From Paracoccus litorisediminis (GTDB lineage Bacteria > Pseudomonadota > Alphaproteobacteria > Rhodobacterales > Rhodobacteraceae): 64,000 nucleotides of DNA. Position 1 is the stretch's first letter. Every line of letters begins with the position of its first letter. Below, piece by piece: positions 55,601 to 64,000 of this stretch. Position numbers and translations under genes: made by a program. The notes beneath the pieces were generated by a model, which was not told where the DNA came from, ran no database searches, and saw only the letters and a list, made by a program, of their open reading frames with translations. The stretch covers positions 1 to 64,000 of the forward strand of contig NZ_WMIG01000008.1 in NCBI RefSeq assembly GCF_009711205.1. Direction: 5' to 3'.

Positions 55601-58600
55601 GCGTCCTCAAGCATCTCGCGCGAGGTGGCGAATACGGTCCAGAAGGTGGCGACGGCCTCTTTGCCCGGTGCCAGCGTCAGCTGTCTTGTCAGGGAAAACA
55701 CCGGGTCCAGCGTATAGCTTTCCCCCACAGGCGCGGCGGCCAGTTGCGAGGGATCGACCAGCCCGACCGGTTCGCGGATGGTGTGCCCGCGGCCGACGAA
55801 GCTGCGCCGGTCGGTGGCCGCCCCGACCACGATCCCCGCGCCTCCGGTCAGATGCAGCAGGTGGCGGTCGGGGTCATGCGGGTTGCGCTTGTTCCTGCGG
55901 GCAAAGATACGGGCGCGGTCGGGCTGGGCCTCGGTCGCGACGAACATGCGCGAGAAAGCGGTATGGGCGCGGTCGGCAGCATTGTCGTCCAGAACGATCT
56001 CGCCAAAGCTGGTCAGCTCGATCTGGCGCGGATGGTCCGAGAAGTTGCGCAGCTTGACGCGGGTGCCGCGCGCGTCAAGATCGTCGGACAGGATGATCTC
56101 GGTCTCGCAGAAGATGCCGTTTCCGGTGGCGGTGAAATTGGCCTTGTAGTCGAAAAGCCGCGCCGAATAGCTGATCTGGGGATCAAAGCCGGGGGCTGCC
56201 GTGGCCGACCACCAGCGCCCGCTGGCGGTGTCGCGCAGGAACAGGAACTCGCCCCAATGGTCCGATGCCGGGTCGGGCCGCCAGCGCGTTACCGCTGTCG
56301 CACCCAGCCGTGACCGCCCCGCACCGCTGGCATCCAGCAGAAGCGATTGCCGCCCGTTCGACATGATCGCCACGGTATGGGGCGCGGCGCGGGCATCCTT
56401 GACCTCGACAATCTCGGTATGGCCCTCGTCGCTGGTCTGGCCGGCCTTGCGCGTGGGCTGGATGCGCAGCAGCGGCGAAACCTCGCGCGGGGCCTTTTGC
56501 TGCAGCAGGGTCGAGACACTTTCGATCACCGGATCGGCATGGAAGCGGTCGCGGTGGATGCCGTCCATCAGGCAATTGGCGATCGAAAGCAGGCTCATGC
56601 CCTGATGATGCGCCATGATATTGCAGACCACGACCGATCTGCGCCCCTCGGGCAGACGCGAGGGGGTGAAATCCACTGCGTCGTAGAACCCGAACTCGCC
56701 GCGTGCGCCCAGCTTTGCCAGACGTTGCAGGTTCTTCAGGGCGCTGCTGGGGCGCAGGCCCGCGGCGATGAAGCTGGCATAGGGGGCCACGACCTGATCA
56801 TCACGCAGCCAGCGGCGCAGCGCCAGTTCCGGCACGCCAAAGGCGTAATACTGGTAGTTCATCATGCCGTCGCGGGCGCTATAGGCGCTTTCCGATACGC
56901 CCCAAGGCCGTCCGTTCCGCGCGCCGTCGCGGATCTGCGCCTCGACAGCAACTTCGCATGAGGAAAAAAGGATCGAGCCCGGCGGCTCATCCATGACCAG
57001 AGGCGCCATCATGTATTCGAACATCGAACCGGACCAGCTGACCAAGGTGCTGCCATAGGGCATGACGGTCATCGGACGGCCCAGCCGGTTCCAGTGTTCG
57101 GTCGGCAGGTCGCCCTTGGCGATCCCGAACAATGAGGCCAGCCGCGCCTCGGATGCCATCAGGTCGTAATAGGCATGGTCCAGCGTGCCTTCGTTGCAAT
57201 TGTAGCCGATCGACAGCAGGTGGCGTTCGGAGTCGTAGAGAAAGCTGAAATCCATCTCAAAGGCGATCGCGCGGGCACGTTCGGCCAAGGCCTGCATCCG
57301 CAGCGACGACACCTGCACCAACGAGGGCTCGATCCGGCCAAGGGCCTCCATCTCGTCGCAGGTGGTGACCAGCCGGTTCGCCCACCAGTCCAGCTCGCGC
57401 AGCTGTGCCGTGGGAATTTCGGCCAGAAGGCCCTGAATCAGCATCTGCAGATCGGAACTGGCGCGGGCATAGGTCTGGACATGCAGCGGGGCCAGATGCG
57501 GCAGGATGCCGCTGGACATGCTGCGCCACAGCCCTTCGATACGCTCCTCGATCCGGCTGCGCAGCGGGTTCAGGCCGCGGCGTTCACTGGGGATCGCGGC
57601 ATGCAGGCGGCGCATGATGGTCAGGATGTCCACCGCGCCCGACAGGTCGGGCAGCAGGTAAAGCGAGGGGTTGCGCGCCCATTCGCGCAGCGTCGATGAC
57701 AGCGTGATCAGGTGCCCGGCAAGGTTGCCGCTATCCACGGCCGAGATGTAGCGCACCCCGATCGGTTGCAGCGTGTCGGTCGCGTACCAGTTGAACAGAT
57801 GGCCGCGTTCGCGTTCCATCGCCTCGATACTGGTCAGCGTGGCCTCGATCCGGGTCAGGGTTTCGTTCAGCGTGATCCAGTTGAACTCGCGCGCGGTGAC
57901 GGTCGACAGCAGATACAGGCCGATATTGGTCGGAGAGGTGCGCTCGGCCAGTTTCGGGGCGGGGTCGATCTGGTAATTGTCGGGCGGCAGGTGGTGGGTG
58001 CGTTCGTCGACAAAGGTTTCGAAAAAGCGCCAGATCAGCCGCGCCTCGGCCCGCCATGCCAGAATGTCCTGCGGATGCAGGGGCTGCGCGCCCTCATTCT
58101 TGATCGGGCGGGCGCTGACCCATGCGATCAGCGGTGCCCCCAGCCAGAGCAGGGTAAAGAACAGCGTGGGGCCGATGTTTTCGGGCCGCAGCATCGCGAC
58201 CAGCAGCGTAAAGCCAAGCGCCAGCACGACGCCGCCCTGCATGAGCTGCAGATAGCCCAGAGGCGTTTCCGGCCCCTTGGTGGCCACGGCCTCGGTGGTT
58301 GTCCATTCCAGCAATTGCTGCCGCGACACGCGCAGGCGATAGATGGTGCGAAGGGCCGCGTCGGCCATGCTCCATGCCATCTGAGGCAACAGCGTCAACC
58401 GCATCATGAAGGCCATCAGCTGGTCGGTCAGCTCGCTTCCGATCACCATCAGGTGGCGCAGCGGCGCGACGCCCGACTGGCGCGGCATCAAGCCCATCAA
58501 CCAGCCCAGCAGCTGGGCCAGACACATCGAGATCCCCAGCAGCGCCAGCCAGATCACCGCGTCATGGCGTGGCAACCCGACCAGCGCCAGCAATCCGGCC

Positions 58601-60981
58601 AGCATCAGGCAGATCGGCAGCAGGCTGCGGCGCAGGTTGTCGACCATGCGGAACCGCGCCAGCGCATCCAGCCCATTTCGCAGGTCCAGCAGATAGGGCA
58701 GCAATTGCCAGTCGCCACGTGCCCAGCGATGCTGGCGTGACAGGTCGACGTCAAAGCGGCGGGGATATTCCTCGATGAAATGCACATCCGTCGCCAGGGC
58801 CGCGCGCAGCCATGCGCCTTCGATCAGGTCATGGCTAAGGACGCTGTTGGCGCGGACCCCGTCCTGCGCCGCAGCGGCAAAGGCATCGACGTCATAGATG
58901 CCCTTGCCGGTATAGGTCCCCTGATCGAACAGGTCCTGATAAAGGTCCGAGACGGTGAAGACATAGGGGTCCAGCCCGCCATCCTGCGACAGGATGCGTT
59001 GAAACGGCGAGGTCTGCCGCCCATGCGCCAGCAGCGCCGTGACCCGCGGCTGGATCAGCCCGTGGCCGCGGGTGATCCGGCGCAAGCTGGGATCGTAATA
59101 GGGACGATTGACCGGATGGGCCATCATGCCGACCAGCGTCCGCACCGTTTCGCGCGGCATGCGGGTATCGGCGTCCAGCGTCACGACATAGCGGATATGG
59201 TTTCGGGGGCGTGAACCGGTATCGACGAAACTGGTGTCATTGCTGCCGCGCAGCAGCGCGTTCAGCTCGACCAGCTTGCCGCGTTTCCGCTCCCATCCCA
59301 TCCATTTGCCTTCCAGGGCATTCCACTGGCGGCGACGGTGCAGCAGATAGAAGCGGTGGCCGGTATGGGCATATTTGCCCGACAGCGCCTCGATCCCGTT
59401 CCGGGCATAGGCCAGAAGCTCGGCGTCGCGTTCGGTCGTCTCATCCGGGGCGTCGGTGAAGTCGGTCAGCAGGGCAAAGCTGATCGCCGGATCGGTATTG
59501 GCAAGGTAATGGACCTCAAGATTGTTCACCACATCGTCGATCGTATCCAGCCCGGTCAGCAGGCAGGGGATGACGACCAGCGTCGCGTCTTCGGCGGGAA
59601 TGCCGTCCTCATAGCCATAGGCGGGAAGCTGGGCTGGCGGGATCAGGCGACTTGCGACAAAGCGCAGCAGCGCCAATGAGGCCTCGACGAAGGCGGGCAG
59701 CGACAGCAGCAACAGGCAGGTTGCCAGCAGCCAACCGGTACGTTCGGGGACATAGGCAAGGCTGCTGATCAGCGCCAGCCCGACAAGCACCGTCAAGGGG
59801 ACAATCAGACTGACAATGCCATGCCGACGCAGGAACTGGGTCAGCTTTTCGCGCCAGATCGGGCGATAGCCGCATTCGGCCTCAAAGCCTTGGGCCTCGT
59901 CGCTGAGCATGATGGTCGAAACGGGCACATTGCGATGCCCCGCGGCCGCCAGGGCGCGTTCGGCCACCTCGGGTTCGGACAGCCGGGAATGGCGGGCGAT
60001 CATCTCGACCCGGTTGCGGATCAGGTTGCGGGTGCGGGGAGCAAGGCGCAGATGGTCGGGGTCTTCGCGCAGGATCGCCTCGGTCCGGCTGGTTGCCTCG
60101 AACCATTCGCGCCAGTTGATTTCCTCCAGACGTTTCAGCGCGCGAATGACATGGCCCGCGGTCACGTTGTTTGCGGTCTGGCGCGTCTGTTCGGCGATCA
60201 GGGCTTGCTCGACCGTGGTGCTGTGCAATTCCAGCCGCGCTGACAGATGTTCGGTCAGCCTATGGCTGCGCTCCAGCCGGGCATGCAGGCGGTAGATGAC
60301 CTGCGCGACAAAGGCCGGGTTCTGCAGCGCCTCTCTCGATACGGATTGATCGAAATCCTCAAGGCCGGGCTCGTTTTTCGCCATCAGCCGGTCGATGGCG
60401 GCATTGGCCTCGCGCCGACCCTGACGGGCAGTTTCGGTTTCCTCGCTCAGCCGCAGCATCCGCAGCAGCAGGACATAGCGCAGCATCGAGGGCAGCGACC
60501 ACAATTCCCCGATGGTCAGCCAGTCGACCTGCTGCGCACCCGAGATGAAGTCGGAAAAGCTGCGCTCGCGCAGGTCGCCATCGGTCAGCGCGACGTAATC
60601 CCATGCCAAGGCAAGGACGCGCGGGATGGTCTCGGCCCCCGCATAGCGTCCGCGCGGCAGGGAACGCAGGAAGCCGGGGCTGAGATCGCGATGCAGGTGA
60701 CGGAAGGTCTCGGCAATGGTGTGGTAATTGTCCAGAAGCCAGCGCGTCGCGGTGGTGATGTGTTCGCTTTCCGCGTCGGCCTTCAGCGCGGCCTGATAGA
60801 ACTGGCGCTGTTCGCGTTCGGTCTGCGAGATCTCGAACCGCGCCGCGCGCGGATCAAAGCCCGAGGTCTGGATCTGGCCATGCTCAAGGACCGATCTCCC
60901 GGCGGCCTCGAAACCCGAGGACGCGGCGGAAAAGGGGACGCCGTCATCCTCGGGGATGAAATCGCTTCCCTCAGCATTCAT
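52648..60981 (-). CDS. ndvB: Cyclic beta-1,2-glucan synthase NdvB/ChvB
   Basis: A 2777-residue membrane enzyme, close to the 2800 residues usual for ChvB/NdvB. After a 400-residue N-terminal domain come membrane helices (residues 395-460) and a GT84-type glucosyltransferase domain with YVVTLDADTRMPRE (DxD-like). More helices follow around 800-960. The C-terminal half has glycoside-phosphorylase (GH94-like) modules, with YGFRDQLQDTSAMLIYDPGL in the last one, which control chain length. The minus-strand ATG at 60981 follows GGAGGGCGGCGTG. Confidence 0.95.
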   Translation of the reverse strand: MNAEGSDFIPEDDGVPFSAASSGFEAAGRSVLEHGQIQTSGFDPRAARFEISQTEREQRQFYQAALKADAESEHITTATRWLLDNYHTIAETFRHLHRDLSPGFLRSLPRGRYAGAETIPRVLALAWDYVALTDGDLRERSFSDFISGAQQVDWLTIGELWSLPSMLRYVLLLRMLRLSEETETARQGRREANAAIDRLMAKNEPGLEDFDQSVSREALQNPAFVAQVIYRLHARLERSHRLTEHLSARLELHSTTVEQALIAEQTRQTANNVTAGHVIRALKRLEEINWREWFEATSRTEAILREDPDHLRLAPRTRNLIRNRVEMIARHSRLSEPEVAERALAAAGHRNVPVSTIMLSDEAQGFEAECGYRPIWREKLTQFLRRHGIVSLIVPLTVLVGLALISSLAYVPERTGWLLATCLLLLSLPAFVEASLALLRFVASRLIPPAQLPAYGYEDGIPAEDATLVVIPCLLTGLDTIDDVVNNLEVHYLANTDPAISFALLTDFTDAPDETTERDAELLAYARNGIEALSGKYAHTGHRFYLLHRRRQWNALEGKWMGWERKRGKLVELNALLRGSNDTSFVDTGSRPRNHIRYVVTLDADTRMPRETVRTLVGMMAHPVNRPYYDPSLRRITRGHGLIQPRVTALLAHGRQTSPFQRILSQDGGLDPYVFTVSDLYQDLFDQGTYTGKGIYDVDAFAAAAQDGVRANSVLSHDLIEGAWLRAALATDVHFIEEYPRRFDVDLSRQHRWARGDWQLLPYLLDLRNGLDALARFRMVDNLRRSLLPICLMLAGLLALVGLPRHDAVIWLALLGISMCLAQLLGWLMGLMPRQSGVAPLRHLMVIGSELTDQLMAFMMRLTLLPQMAWSMADAALRTIYRLRVSRQQLLEWTTTEAVATKGPETPLGYLQLMQGGVVLALGFTLLVAMLRPENIGPTLFFTLLWLGAPLIAWVSARPIKNEGAQPLHPQDILAWRAEARLIWRFFETFVDERTHHLPPDNYQIDPAPKLAERTSPTNIGLYLLSTVTAREFNWITLNETLTRIEATLTSIEAMERERGHLFNWYATDTLQPIGVRYISAVDSGNLAGHLITLSSTLREWARNPSLYLLPDLSGAVDILTIMRRLHAAIPSERRGLNPLRSRIEERIEGLWRSMSSGILPHLAPLHVQTYARASSDLQMLIQGLLAEIPTAQLRELDWWANRLVTTCDEMEALGRIEPSLVQVSSLRMQALAERARAIAFEMDFSFLYDSERHLLSIGYNCNEGTLDHAYYDLMASEARLASLFGIAKGDLPTEHWNRLGRPMTVMPYGSTLVSWSGSMFEYMMAPLVMDEPPGSILFSSCEVAVEAQIRDGARNGRPWGVSESAYSARDGMMNYQYYAFGVPELALRRWLRDDQVVAPYASFIAAGLRPSSALKNLQRLAKLGARGEFGFYDAVDFTPSRLPEGRRSVVVCNIMAHHQGMSLLSIANCLMDGIHRDRFHADPVIESVSTLLQQKAPREVSPLLRIQPTRKAGQTSDEGHTEIVEVKDARAAPHTVAIMSNGRQSLLLDASGAGRSRLGATAVTRWRPDPASDHWGEFLFLRDTASGRWWSATAAPGFDPQISYSARLFDYKANFTATGNGIFCETEIILSDDLDARGTRVKLRNFSDHPRQIELTSFGEIVLDDNAADRAHTAFSRMFVATEAQPDRARIFARRNKRNPHDPDRHLLHLTGGAGIVVGAATDRRSFVGRGHTIREPVGLVDPSQLAAAPVGESYTLDPVFSLTRQLTLAPGKEAVATFWTVFATSREMLEDAHNLLSDETAFDNEHQMAWTRSQVQLHHADITPEEAALFRRYAALLVYPNQMLNPHQIRHAMGRQSALWPMSVSGDNPIMVLRINDPDLMRVAHQAIRMQEYLRMRGLDCDLVILNEQRASYAASMNDALNNLCHSMHLLHSRPSVFAVDANTIPTETLETLLAVSRVVIHAQNGSLAEQIGRVPTAELQRGIVRPPPRPLQRPTQTHDFPAEELRFWNGTGGFDAAGNYVTRLRHGQATPNPWINVIARSDFGFHISAEGAGFSWSVNSRDHQLTPWSNDPVSNPTGEGLLIRDVGTGAVHTPYAALSSQRAALYQCRHGAGFSEFTAWSGELELRATHSMLPDACLRVIGLTLINRSERRLTLDVAQFLDPVMGGSRAKAAPYLQPRYLPKEQAIECVNPYSIDYAGQRMVLSVDREVTGMCLSRLIWQGRNRDTCLPAWFDSTLGHRFVHRHDGDPVMMLETRLEIEPGASTEITFRLAADKIGDHAPATVPPVSAAEAVAAQAQDWQKVFGQLQVETPDPAFDLMVNRWLPYQAIACRIRARTAFYQASGAYGFRDQLQDTSAMLIYDPGLARAQLIEAASRQFPEGDVQHWWLPGSGAGVRTMIADDVVWLGHCLSRYLEVTGDESILDLDLPFIQGRVLAPGEHDAFLTPETLNRSASLYEHAALALDLAVQRTGEQGLPLFLGGDWNDGMNRVGEGGLGQSVWLGWFLSQTLDMMAPIAEARGEWERASGWRAHRAALSHSLDRNAWDGGWYLRGIYDDGTPLGSARSEECRIDSIAQSWSVISGAGREDRRPIAVDAALAQLLDPEGMLLRLFTPPFAHTPQDPGYIKGYPPGVRENGGQYTHAAIWMVQALCIAGRADDAWRVFHMLNPISHASDAETLRLYRAEPYVVAADVYGADEKTGRAGWTWYTGSAGWLHRVAVEHILGLRIRGGTELQASPALPSHWPGYRARIMVAGTLREVTVSRDADGQPRVEIR

Positions 60982-61108
60982 CACGCCGCCCTCCGCAATC
61001 CGCTCCCACAGTCAGAAGGCAGGTTTGCGGTCGGGGGTTCCCCGAAATCACGGTAAGTTGGAGCTGTTCCTTCGGCCTTTCGGCGCGATTGCCGTTTTCC
61101 GTGGCAGA

Positions 61109-61858
61109 TCAGGCGGCGCTGGTTGCAGGAAGTTCGTGCAAAAGCGCGCCTGCCGCGCGGTCGGCAATCAGCGTGCAGGACGGATGCAGCCGCAGGTACG
61201 AGGCCGGGCAATCCGCGCTGACCGGCCCGTCCAGCGCTGCGGCCAATGCCTCGGCCTTGGCCCCACCGGTCGCCAATGCCACCACCTGCCGCGCCGAGAG
61301 GATGGCCGCTGTTCCCATCGTCACCGCATGAGAAGGGACGCTTTCCCCCGTGGCAAAGAAGCGCGCATTGGCGCTGATCGTATCGGCCAGCAGTTCGACC
61401 ACGCGGGTGGGGGCATCAAGCGGGGTGCCCGGTTCATTGAAGCCGATATGACCGTTGGCACCGATCCCCAGCAATTGCAGGTCCACCGGCCCCAGCCGAT
61501 CCAGCAGCGCCGAATATTCCGCCGCCGCGCACTGGGGGTCGATCTCTCCGCGCGGGATGAAGATGTTCTCGGGGGCGACATCGACATGGTCAAAGAAGTG
61601 ACGGGCCATGTAGCTGTGATAGGAATTCGGATGGCGCGGATCGAGGCCGACATATTCGTCCAGATTGACCGTCCTGACCCGCGCGAAGCTGAACCCGTCG
61701 CGATGGGCGGCGACCAGACGGGCGTAAAGCGGCTCCATCGTGCCGCCTGTCGCCAGTCCCAGCACGGCGTCGGGCTGAGCGGCCACCAGATCGACGATCA
61801 CCTGCGCTGCCGCGTCAATCGCGTCCTCGGTCTGGGGCAGCAGTTTCAGTTTCAGCAT
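61109..61858 (-). CDS. nagB: Glucosamine-6-phosphate deaminase
   Basis: A 249-residue sugar-phosphate isomerase/deaminase converting glucosamine-6-phosphate to fructose-6-phosphate and ammonia. Motifs are LGLATGGTMEPLYARLV, TVNLDEYVGLDPRHPNSYH and LGIGANGHIGFNEPGTPL, all NagB-specific. The start at 61858 follows GAGGTTGCGC; an in-frame ATG lies at 61870. The linked sugar ABC genes suggest amino-sugar import. Confidence 0.9.
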   Translation of the reverse strand: MLKLKLLPQTEDAIDAAAQVIVDLVAAQPDAVLGLATGGTMEPLYARLVAAHRDGFSFARVRTVNLDEYVGLDPRHPNSYHSYMARHFFDHVDVAPENIFIPRGEIDPQCAAAEYSALLDRLGPVDLQLLGIGANGHIGFNEPGTPLDAPTRVVELLADTISANARFFATGESVPSHAVTMGTAAILSARQVVALATGGAKAEALAAALDGPVSADCPASYLRLHPSCTLIADRAAGALLHELPATSAA

Positions 61859-61876
61859 GCGCAACCTCATGGCAGT

Positions 61877-62998
61877 TCAGGCCGTGCGCGCGGTCGGGAT
61901 GCGGTCCAGATCGACCGGCACATGGCGACGGGGCAGGGCGCGCCCGTTTTCGATGAACAGATGCGCGGCCTTGGGATCGAAGCCCAGACCGATCGCCTCA
62001 CCGGGCGTGGCACGGGTGCTGCCATCGGTGACCATGCAGATCTGGCCGCCGCCGGGGGCCACGCAATACAGTACCGTGCTGTTGCCCAGCCTTTCGACGA
62101 CATCTACCCGGCATGGCAGGCCATCGGGATCGGGGCGCAGATCGTCGGGACGGATACCAAGGTTGAGCGCTGCACCATTGGCGACGTTGCCCTCGACCGG
62201 GATCGTGACCCGAGGCCCGTTCTGGATCTGCAACGCGACGCCTTCGGGCGTGGTCCCAAGCCCGGTAGCGGGCAGAAAGTTCATGTTCGGATTGCCGATG
62301 AAACCAGCGACAAAGCGGTTGACCGGGCGGTGGAACAACTCCAACGGGCTGCCGACCTGTTCGACCCGGCCCGCGTTCAGGACAACGATGCGGTCGGCCA
62401 TGGTCATGGCCTCGATCTGGTCATGGGTGACGTAGATCATCGTATTCGCCAGCTTTGCGTGAAGACGCGAAAGTTCCACCCGCATTTCGCCCCGCAAAGC
62501 CGCATCAAGGTTGGAAAGCGGTTCGTCGAACAGGAACACCGAAGGCTCGCGCACGATGGCGCGGCCGATGGCGACGCGCTGGCGCTGGCCGCCGGATAGC
62601 TCTCCGGGCTTGTGTTGCAAGCGTTCGGTCAGCTTCAGCACCTCGGCGGCGGCGCCGACCTTCTGGCGGACCTCGGCCTCGGGGCGGCGATCGACGCGCA
62701 AGGGAAAGGCAATATTTTCAAAGACATTGAGATGCGGGTATAGCGCGTAGCTTTGGAAGACCATGGCAATGCCGCGCTTGGATGGCGGCAGGTCATTGAC
62801 CTTTTTGCCGTCGATTTCCAGCGTGCCCGAGGTGATGTCCTCCAGCCCCGCGATCATGCGCAGCATGGTAGATTTGCCGCAGCCCGAGGGTCCGACGAAA
62901 ACGGTGAACTCACCGTCGCGGATCTGCAGGTCGGTCGGGTGGATGACGCGTGCGGTCCCGAAATCCTTGGTCACGCCGGTCAGTTTCAGATCGCCCAT
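61877..62998 (-). CDS. Sugar ABC transporter ATP-binding protein, UgpC/MalK type
   Basis: A 373-residue ATPase. Walker A is GPSGCGKSTMLRMIAGLE (near residue 35), the Q-loop is VFQSYALYPHLNVFENIAFP, and the signature LSGGQRQRVAIGRAI is followed by Walker B VFLFDEPLSNLDA. A C-terminal TOBE/regulatory domain begins near residue 235. The ATG at 62998 follows AGGAGCAGCC; a TTG frame starts at 63013. The substrate is probably an amino sugar. Confidence 0.9.
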   Translation of the reverse strand: MGDLKLTGVTKDFGTARVIHPTDLQIRDGEFTVFVGPSGCGKSTMLRMIAGLEDITSGTLEIDGKKVNDLPPSKRGIAMVFQSYALYPHLNVFENIAFPLRVDRRPEAEVRQKVGAAAEVLKLTERLQHKPGELSGGQRQRVAIGRAIVREPSVFLFDEPLSNLDAALRGEMRVELSRLHAKLANTMIYVTHDQIEAMTMADRIVVLNAGRVEQVGSPLELFHRPVNRFVAGFIGNPNMNFLPATGLGTTPEGVALQIQNGPRVTIPVEGNVANGAALNLGIRPDDLRPDPDGLPCRVDVVERLGNSTVLYCVAPGGGQICMVTDGSTRATPGEAIGLGFDPKAAHLFIENGRALPRRHVPVDLDRIPTARTA

Positions 62999-63020
62999 CG
63001 GCTGCTCCTGCAAGGGAAAG

Positions 63021-63041
63021 GGGGGCGGGTGCGCCGCCCCC
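63021..63041 (-). terminator. Hairpin between the binding-protein gene and the ATPase gene
   Basis: GGGGGCGG (63021-63028) pairs with CCGCCCCC (63034-63041) in the 53-base gap. Like the hairpin at 26214, it probably protects or attenuates the message after a binding-protein gene. Confidence 0.6.
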
Positions 63042-63051
63042 GGTAGGTTAA

Positions 63052-64000
63052 TCAGTTCAGCGCGGACAGGCCGTCATTGATCGATTTCGCGGCTTCCTCG
63101 GGGGTTTCCTCATCCGAGATCAGCGCCTGAATGCCCTCGATCGCGGCGTCCTGCATGGCGATATAGTCCTGCATCAGCGGCTCGGGGCCACCGGTCGGGA
63201 CGGCGTCGATGAAGGGCTTCCAGTTCGGGTCCTTGGCGACCAGCGCATCGGCACCCGCACCGGCGCGGATCGGGGTCCAGCCGCCAGCCTCGTCAAAGGC
63301 CGACTGACGCTCGGGCGCGGTCAGGAACTTGATCAGGTTCTGGGTCGCTTCCTCGACCTTGGTGCCCTTGAAGACGACAAGGCTGTCGGTGATCAGCAGC
63401 GTCGAATGCTTGCCCGAGGGACCGGCCGGGATCAGCGCCACGCCGAAATTCACGCCCTCGGCCTTGCCACGACCCCAGGCGCCCGAGGTATACATCGCGA
63501 CCTGACCTTCCTTGAACAGCGGCTCGATCTTGCCGCGATCATAGGCGACGGGGCCTTCCTGCGAATATTTCGCCAGTTCCTGGTAGAATTTCAGCGTCTC
63601 GACGTTGTTCTTGCTGTCGAAGGCGACCTTGCCATCCGCATCCACGACCTGACCGCCGTTGGAATACAGGAAGTTCAGGAATTCGTGGAAGGTGTTGTCC
63701 ATGTCGGCGGCGGGCATGCCGAAACCAGCGGCCTTGGTCTTTTCCTTGATCGCCTTGGCGGCGGTCAGCATCTCGTCGAAGGTCGTCGGGCCGTTCGGCA
63801 TGTCCAGACCCGCTTCCTTGAACAGGTCCTTGTTCCAATACAGCGCCTTGGTCGAGAAGGCGCGCGGAAGACCCCAGACCTGACCGTCGAACTGCACGGT
63901 CGAGATCACCGAGGGTTCATAGGTCTTCAGCTCGTCCTCGGTCAGGGTGATCGGCAGGATCTGATCGGCGGCGGAAAGCTGTTTCAGCACGCGCGAGCCC
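63052..64000 (-). CDS. Sugar ABC transporter solute-binding protein (partial, 5' end beyond window)
   Basis: The C-terminal 315 residues of an extracellular sugar-binding protein of the MalE/UgpB class. Visible are VQFDGQVWGLPRAFSTKALYW, VAMYTSGAWGRGKAEGVNFG and EATQNLIKFLTAPERQSAFD. The frame remains open to the window end, so the start and signal peptide are not seen. With the ATPase and NagB it points to amino-sugar or chitobiose-like uptake, but the permease genes are not between them. Confidence 0.85.
   Translation of the reverse strand, partial: GSRVLKQLSAADQILPITLTEDELKTYEPSVISTVQFDGQVWGLPRAFSTKALYWNKDLFKEAGLDMPNGPTTFDEMLTAAKAIKEKTKAAGFGMPAADMDNTFHEFLNFLYSNGGQVVDADGKVAFDSKNNVETLKFYQELAKYSQEGPVAYDRGKIEPLFKEGQVAMYTSGAWGRGKAEGVNFGVALIPAGPSGKHSTLLITDSLVVFKGTKVEEATQNLIKFLTAPERQSAFDEAGGWTPIRAGAGADALVAKDPNWKPFIDAVPTGGPEPLMQDYIAMQDAAIEGIQALISDEETPEEAAKSINDGLSALN

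Noticed and set aside
61109..61858. 6-phosphogluconolactonase
   Set aside because: The NLDEYVGL and GIGANGHIGFNEPG motifs fit glucosamine-6-phosphate deaminase better.

Overview
The window is GC-rich DNA from an alphaproteobacterium, most likely a Paracoccus-type member of the Rhodobacterales, and it is probably part of a plasmid or chromid. The evidence is a complete replication and partition module (ParB, ParA and a DnaA-like replicase) next to a transposase end, followed by long catabolic operons. Also typical are the tryptophan tryptophylquinone (TTQ) amine dehydrogenase genes, the layout of the phenylacetate genes, and a cyclic beta-1,2-glucan synthase. All names come from reading the sequence and from remembered family features; no database search was run.

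Layout. 1-0.7 kb: C-terminal end of an IS3-type transposase, then non-coding DNA ending in two 16-bp palindromes that look like a partition site. 0.7-4.2 kb: parB and parA (minus strand), a repeat-rich control region, and a replicase gene with a DnaA domain I-like C-terminus (plus strand). 4.2-9.1 kb: an AraC-type regulator diverging from an aromatic (or methyl-) amine dehydrogenase operon with two c-type cytochromes. 9.1-34.1 kb: phenylacetate catabolism. This holds a PaaX-type regulator; a plus-strand operon (thiolase, paaA, an amidase, paaB, C, D, E, an extra PaaA/PaaC-family protein, paaZ, paaY); a minus-strand operon (paaG, paaI, paaK, a TetR-type PaaR); then paaN, a branched-chain-amino-acid-type ABC importer, a hydratase/dehydrogenase fusion, a FeaR-like regulator and an aldehyde dehydrogenase. 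These genes read as one route: arylethylamine to arylacetaldehyde to arylacetate to arylacetyl-CoA to ring epoxide, oxepin, beta-oxidation and central metabolism. Three similar TetR-type operators (GACC-N4-GGTC) stand before the amine dehydrogenase operon, the thiolase-paaA operon and the paaG/paaN divergent promoter, which suggests one repressor controls the whole route.

34.1-39.4 kb (minus): a four-gene operon of an imelysin-like protein with an EF-hand loop, a small cytochrome b561-like membrane protein, an anchored pentaheme cytochrome c and an FTR1-type iron permease. This is the best candidate here for a poorly described system. 39.6-47.3 kb: amine/GABA catabolism (succinate-semialdehyde dehydrogenase, GABA aminotransferase, PuuR-like regulator, PuuB-like FAD oxidase, cupin, LysR regulator, a possible 32-residue leader peptide, MFS transporter). 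47.3-61.0 kb: cell-envelope genes (phospholipase D-family protein, OpgG, a DUF1612-like protein, a nucleoside hydrolase, and a 2777-residue cyclic beta-1,2-glucan synthase). 61.1-64.0 kb: glucosamine-6-phosphate deaminase, a sugar ABC ATPase and a solute-binding protein cut by the window end.

No tRNA, rRNA, CRISPR array or phage genes were seen. Several strong hairpin terminators separate the transcription units.
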